Shown one piece after another: positions 62,939 to 64,000 of a stretch of 64,000 nt of DNA; positions within the stretch are counted from its first letter, which is position 1, and each line of letters starts with the position of its first letter. The stretch spans positions 434,001 through 498,000 of the forward strand of contig CP012388.1 in NCBI GenBank assembly GCA_001708385.1. The letters run 5' to 3'. The DNA comes from Flavobacterium psychrophilum (GTDB taxonomy: Bacteria > Bacteroidota > Bacteroidia > Flavobacteriales > Flavobacteriaceae). A program made the translations under genes and the position numbers. The notes under the pieces were generated by a model that was not told the origin of the DNA, made no database searches, and worked only from the letters and a program-made list of their open reading frames with translations.

Positions 62939-64000
62939 TGACCAAACAACCGGAATACATATTAGAAGAAAACTTAGTAAACCAGCTTGTAGACTTAGGA
63001 TATAAAAAGGTAATCATTAAAGATGAAGCCGAACTTATAGCTAACCTTAAAACCCAGCTGGAAAAACATAATGCTACTACCCTATCAGATTACGAGTTTA
63101 AGCAGGTATTAAACCACCTTGCTAAAGGCAATATTTTTGAAAAGGCCAAAACTCTGCGCAATAAGGTTGCCTATACTAAAGACGATGGTAATACGGGTTA
63201 TATCGAACTGGTAAACCAACTTCAGTGGTGTCAAAACCAGTATCAGGTTACACACCAAATCACGATGGATGGTATGTATAAAAACCGTTATGATGTTACC
63301 ATACTGGTTAACGGCCTCCCATTGGTTCAGGTAGAACTTAAACGCCGTGGCTTAGAGCTTAAGGAAGCTTTTAACCAAACAGGGCGTTATGAAGGACAAA
63401 GTTACCACAGTGGTAGCGGGTTGTTTGGCTACGTGCAGCTGTTTGTTATCAGCAACGGGGTAAATACTAAGTATTATGCTAATGCACCGCTAAACCAACG
63501 CAGCTTTAAGCAAACTTTCTTTTGGGCAAATCCTGACAATAGCAAAATTACCCAGCTGCAGGATTTCGCCAATGTATTCTTAGAGCCGTGCCAACTCAGT
63601 AAAATGATAACCAAGTACATTGTACTTAATGAGTCGGCTAAGATATTAATGGCCTTGCGCCCCTATCAGTACTATGCTGTAGAGGCTATTGTAGAGCGTG
63701 TAAAGACGACTACTAAATTTGGTTATATATGGCATACCACCGGCTCAGGTAAAACACTTACCTCTTTTAAAGCCAGCCAAATACTCACTAACCTCGATGA
63801 GGTACATAAAGTAGTATTTGTTGTAGACCGCAAAGACCTGGACTATCAAACCATAAAAGAGTTTAACTCCTTTAGCGATGGCAGTGTAGATGGTACGACA
63901 AATACAAGCGCACTGGTAAAGCAATTTGGTAATGATACCAAGCTTATAGTTACAACCATACAAAAACTAAACACAGCGGTACTTAAAGAACGTCATTTAA
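62938..64000 (+). CDS. hsdR: Type I restriction endonuclease subunit HsdR, N-terminal part
   Basis: The gene starts at ATG 62938 and remains open to the window edge, 354 codons. A short helical N-terminus precedes the nuclease domain, where YDVTILVNGLPLVQVELKRRG supplies the conserved Asp and ExK residues. Then comes the motor: FGYIWHTTGSGKTLTSFKAS (Walker A) and VFVVDRKDLDYQT. HsdR translocates and cuts DNA when the complex meets unmethylated sites. The rest lies beyond the edge. With hsdM frameshifted, restriction would need a working modification partner, otherwise the host would be at risk. Confidence 0.93.
   Translation, partial: MTKQPEYILEENLVNQLVDLGYKKVIIKDEAELIANLKTQLEKHNATTLSDYEFKQVLNHLAKGNIFEKAKTLRNKVAYTKDDGNTGYIELVNQLQWCQNQYQVTHQITMDGMYKNRYDVTILVNGLPLVQVELKRRGLELKEAFNQTGRYEGQSYHSGSGLFGYVQLFVISNGVNTKYYANAPLNQRSFKQTFFWANPDNSKITQLQDFANVFLEPCQLSKMITKYIVLNESAKILMALRPYQYYAVEAIVERVKTTTKFGYIWHTTGSGKTLTSFKASQILTNLDEVHKVVFVVDRKDLDYQTIKEFNSFSDGSVDGTTNTSALVKQFGNDTKLIVTTIQKLNTAVLKERHL

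Overview
The window looks like a chromosomal segment of a member of the Flavobacteriaceae, close to Flavobacterium. The evidence is the gliding-motility genes gldF and gldG, the flavobacterial trio rlmD-DUF6452-DUF6048, DUF4294, an AT-rich genome, and many promoters with the Bacteroidetes -7 box TANNTTTG. All identifications come from reading the sequence. No database search was run.

Layout. (1) 1-9275, minus strand: a DUF4402 pilin-like protein, a PapD-like chaperone and the N-terminal 2,596 residues of a giant repeat adhesin that runs off the left edge. (2) 9276-9916: a divergent control region with a perfect 50-bp palindrome, a promoter, a His-rich leader peptide and an attenuator. (3) 9917-16794: the complete histidine operon hisGDCBHAFI(E), with almost every gene overlapping the next. 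(4) 16843-24456, minus strand: an AraC-type regulator followed by three paralogous secreted pilin-like proteins, a second PapD-like chaperone, a two-domain tip-adhesin-like protein and a large usher-like outer-membrane barrel. (5) 24562-54142: core metabolism and housekeeping, including rocD, a WYL regulator, OsmC, a frameshifted DUF1697 gene, rlmD, an M42 peptidase, purC, phoH, a SAM hydrolase, gldFG, dnaN, an aldehyde dehydrogenase, a fused trehalose-phosphate synthase/phosphatase divergent from a GH15 enzyme, a membrane MutS-like protein, a universal stress protein, a large lipoprotein and mnmE. (6) 54143-64000: a genomic island starting at the 3' end of mnmE, with an excisionase-like protein, a tyrosine integrase and a type I restriction-modification locus. 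Four extra genes (HEPN/Abi-like, GIY-YIG, HNH, pentapeptide-repeat membrane protein) sit between hsdS and hsdR.

How the genes work together. The two loci flanking the his operon have the parts list of a chaperone-usher type surface fibre: secreted subunits sharing a C-terminal strand pattern, two periplasmic chaperones, a tip-like subunit, an outer-membrane barrel with flanking Ig-like domains, and a dedicated regulator. This is the best candidate for an under-described system here. The island is a composite defence locus. Its hsdM reads in two frames across a G5 tract, so the modification system is either broken, switchable or affected by a sequencing error.

No tRNA, rRNA or CRISPR array was recognised.
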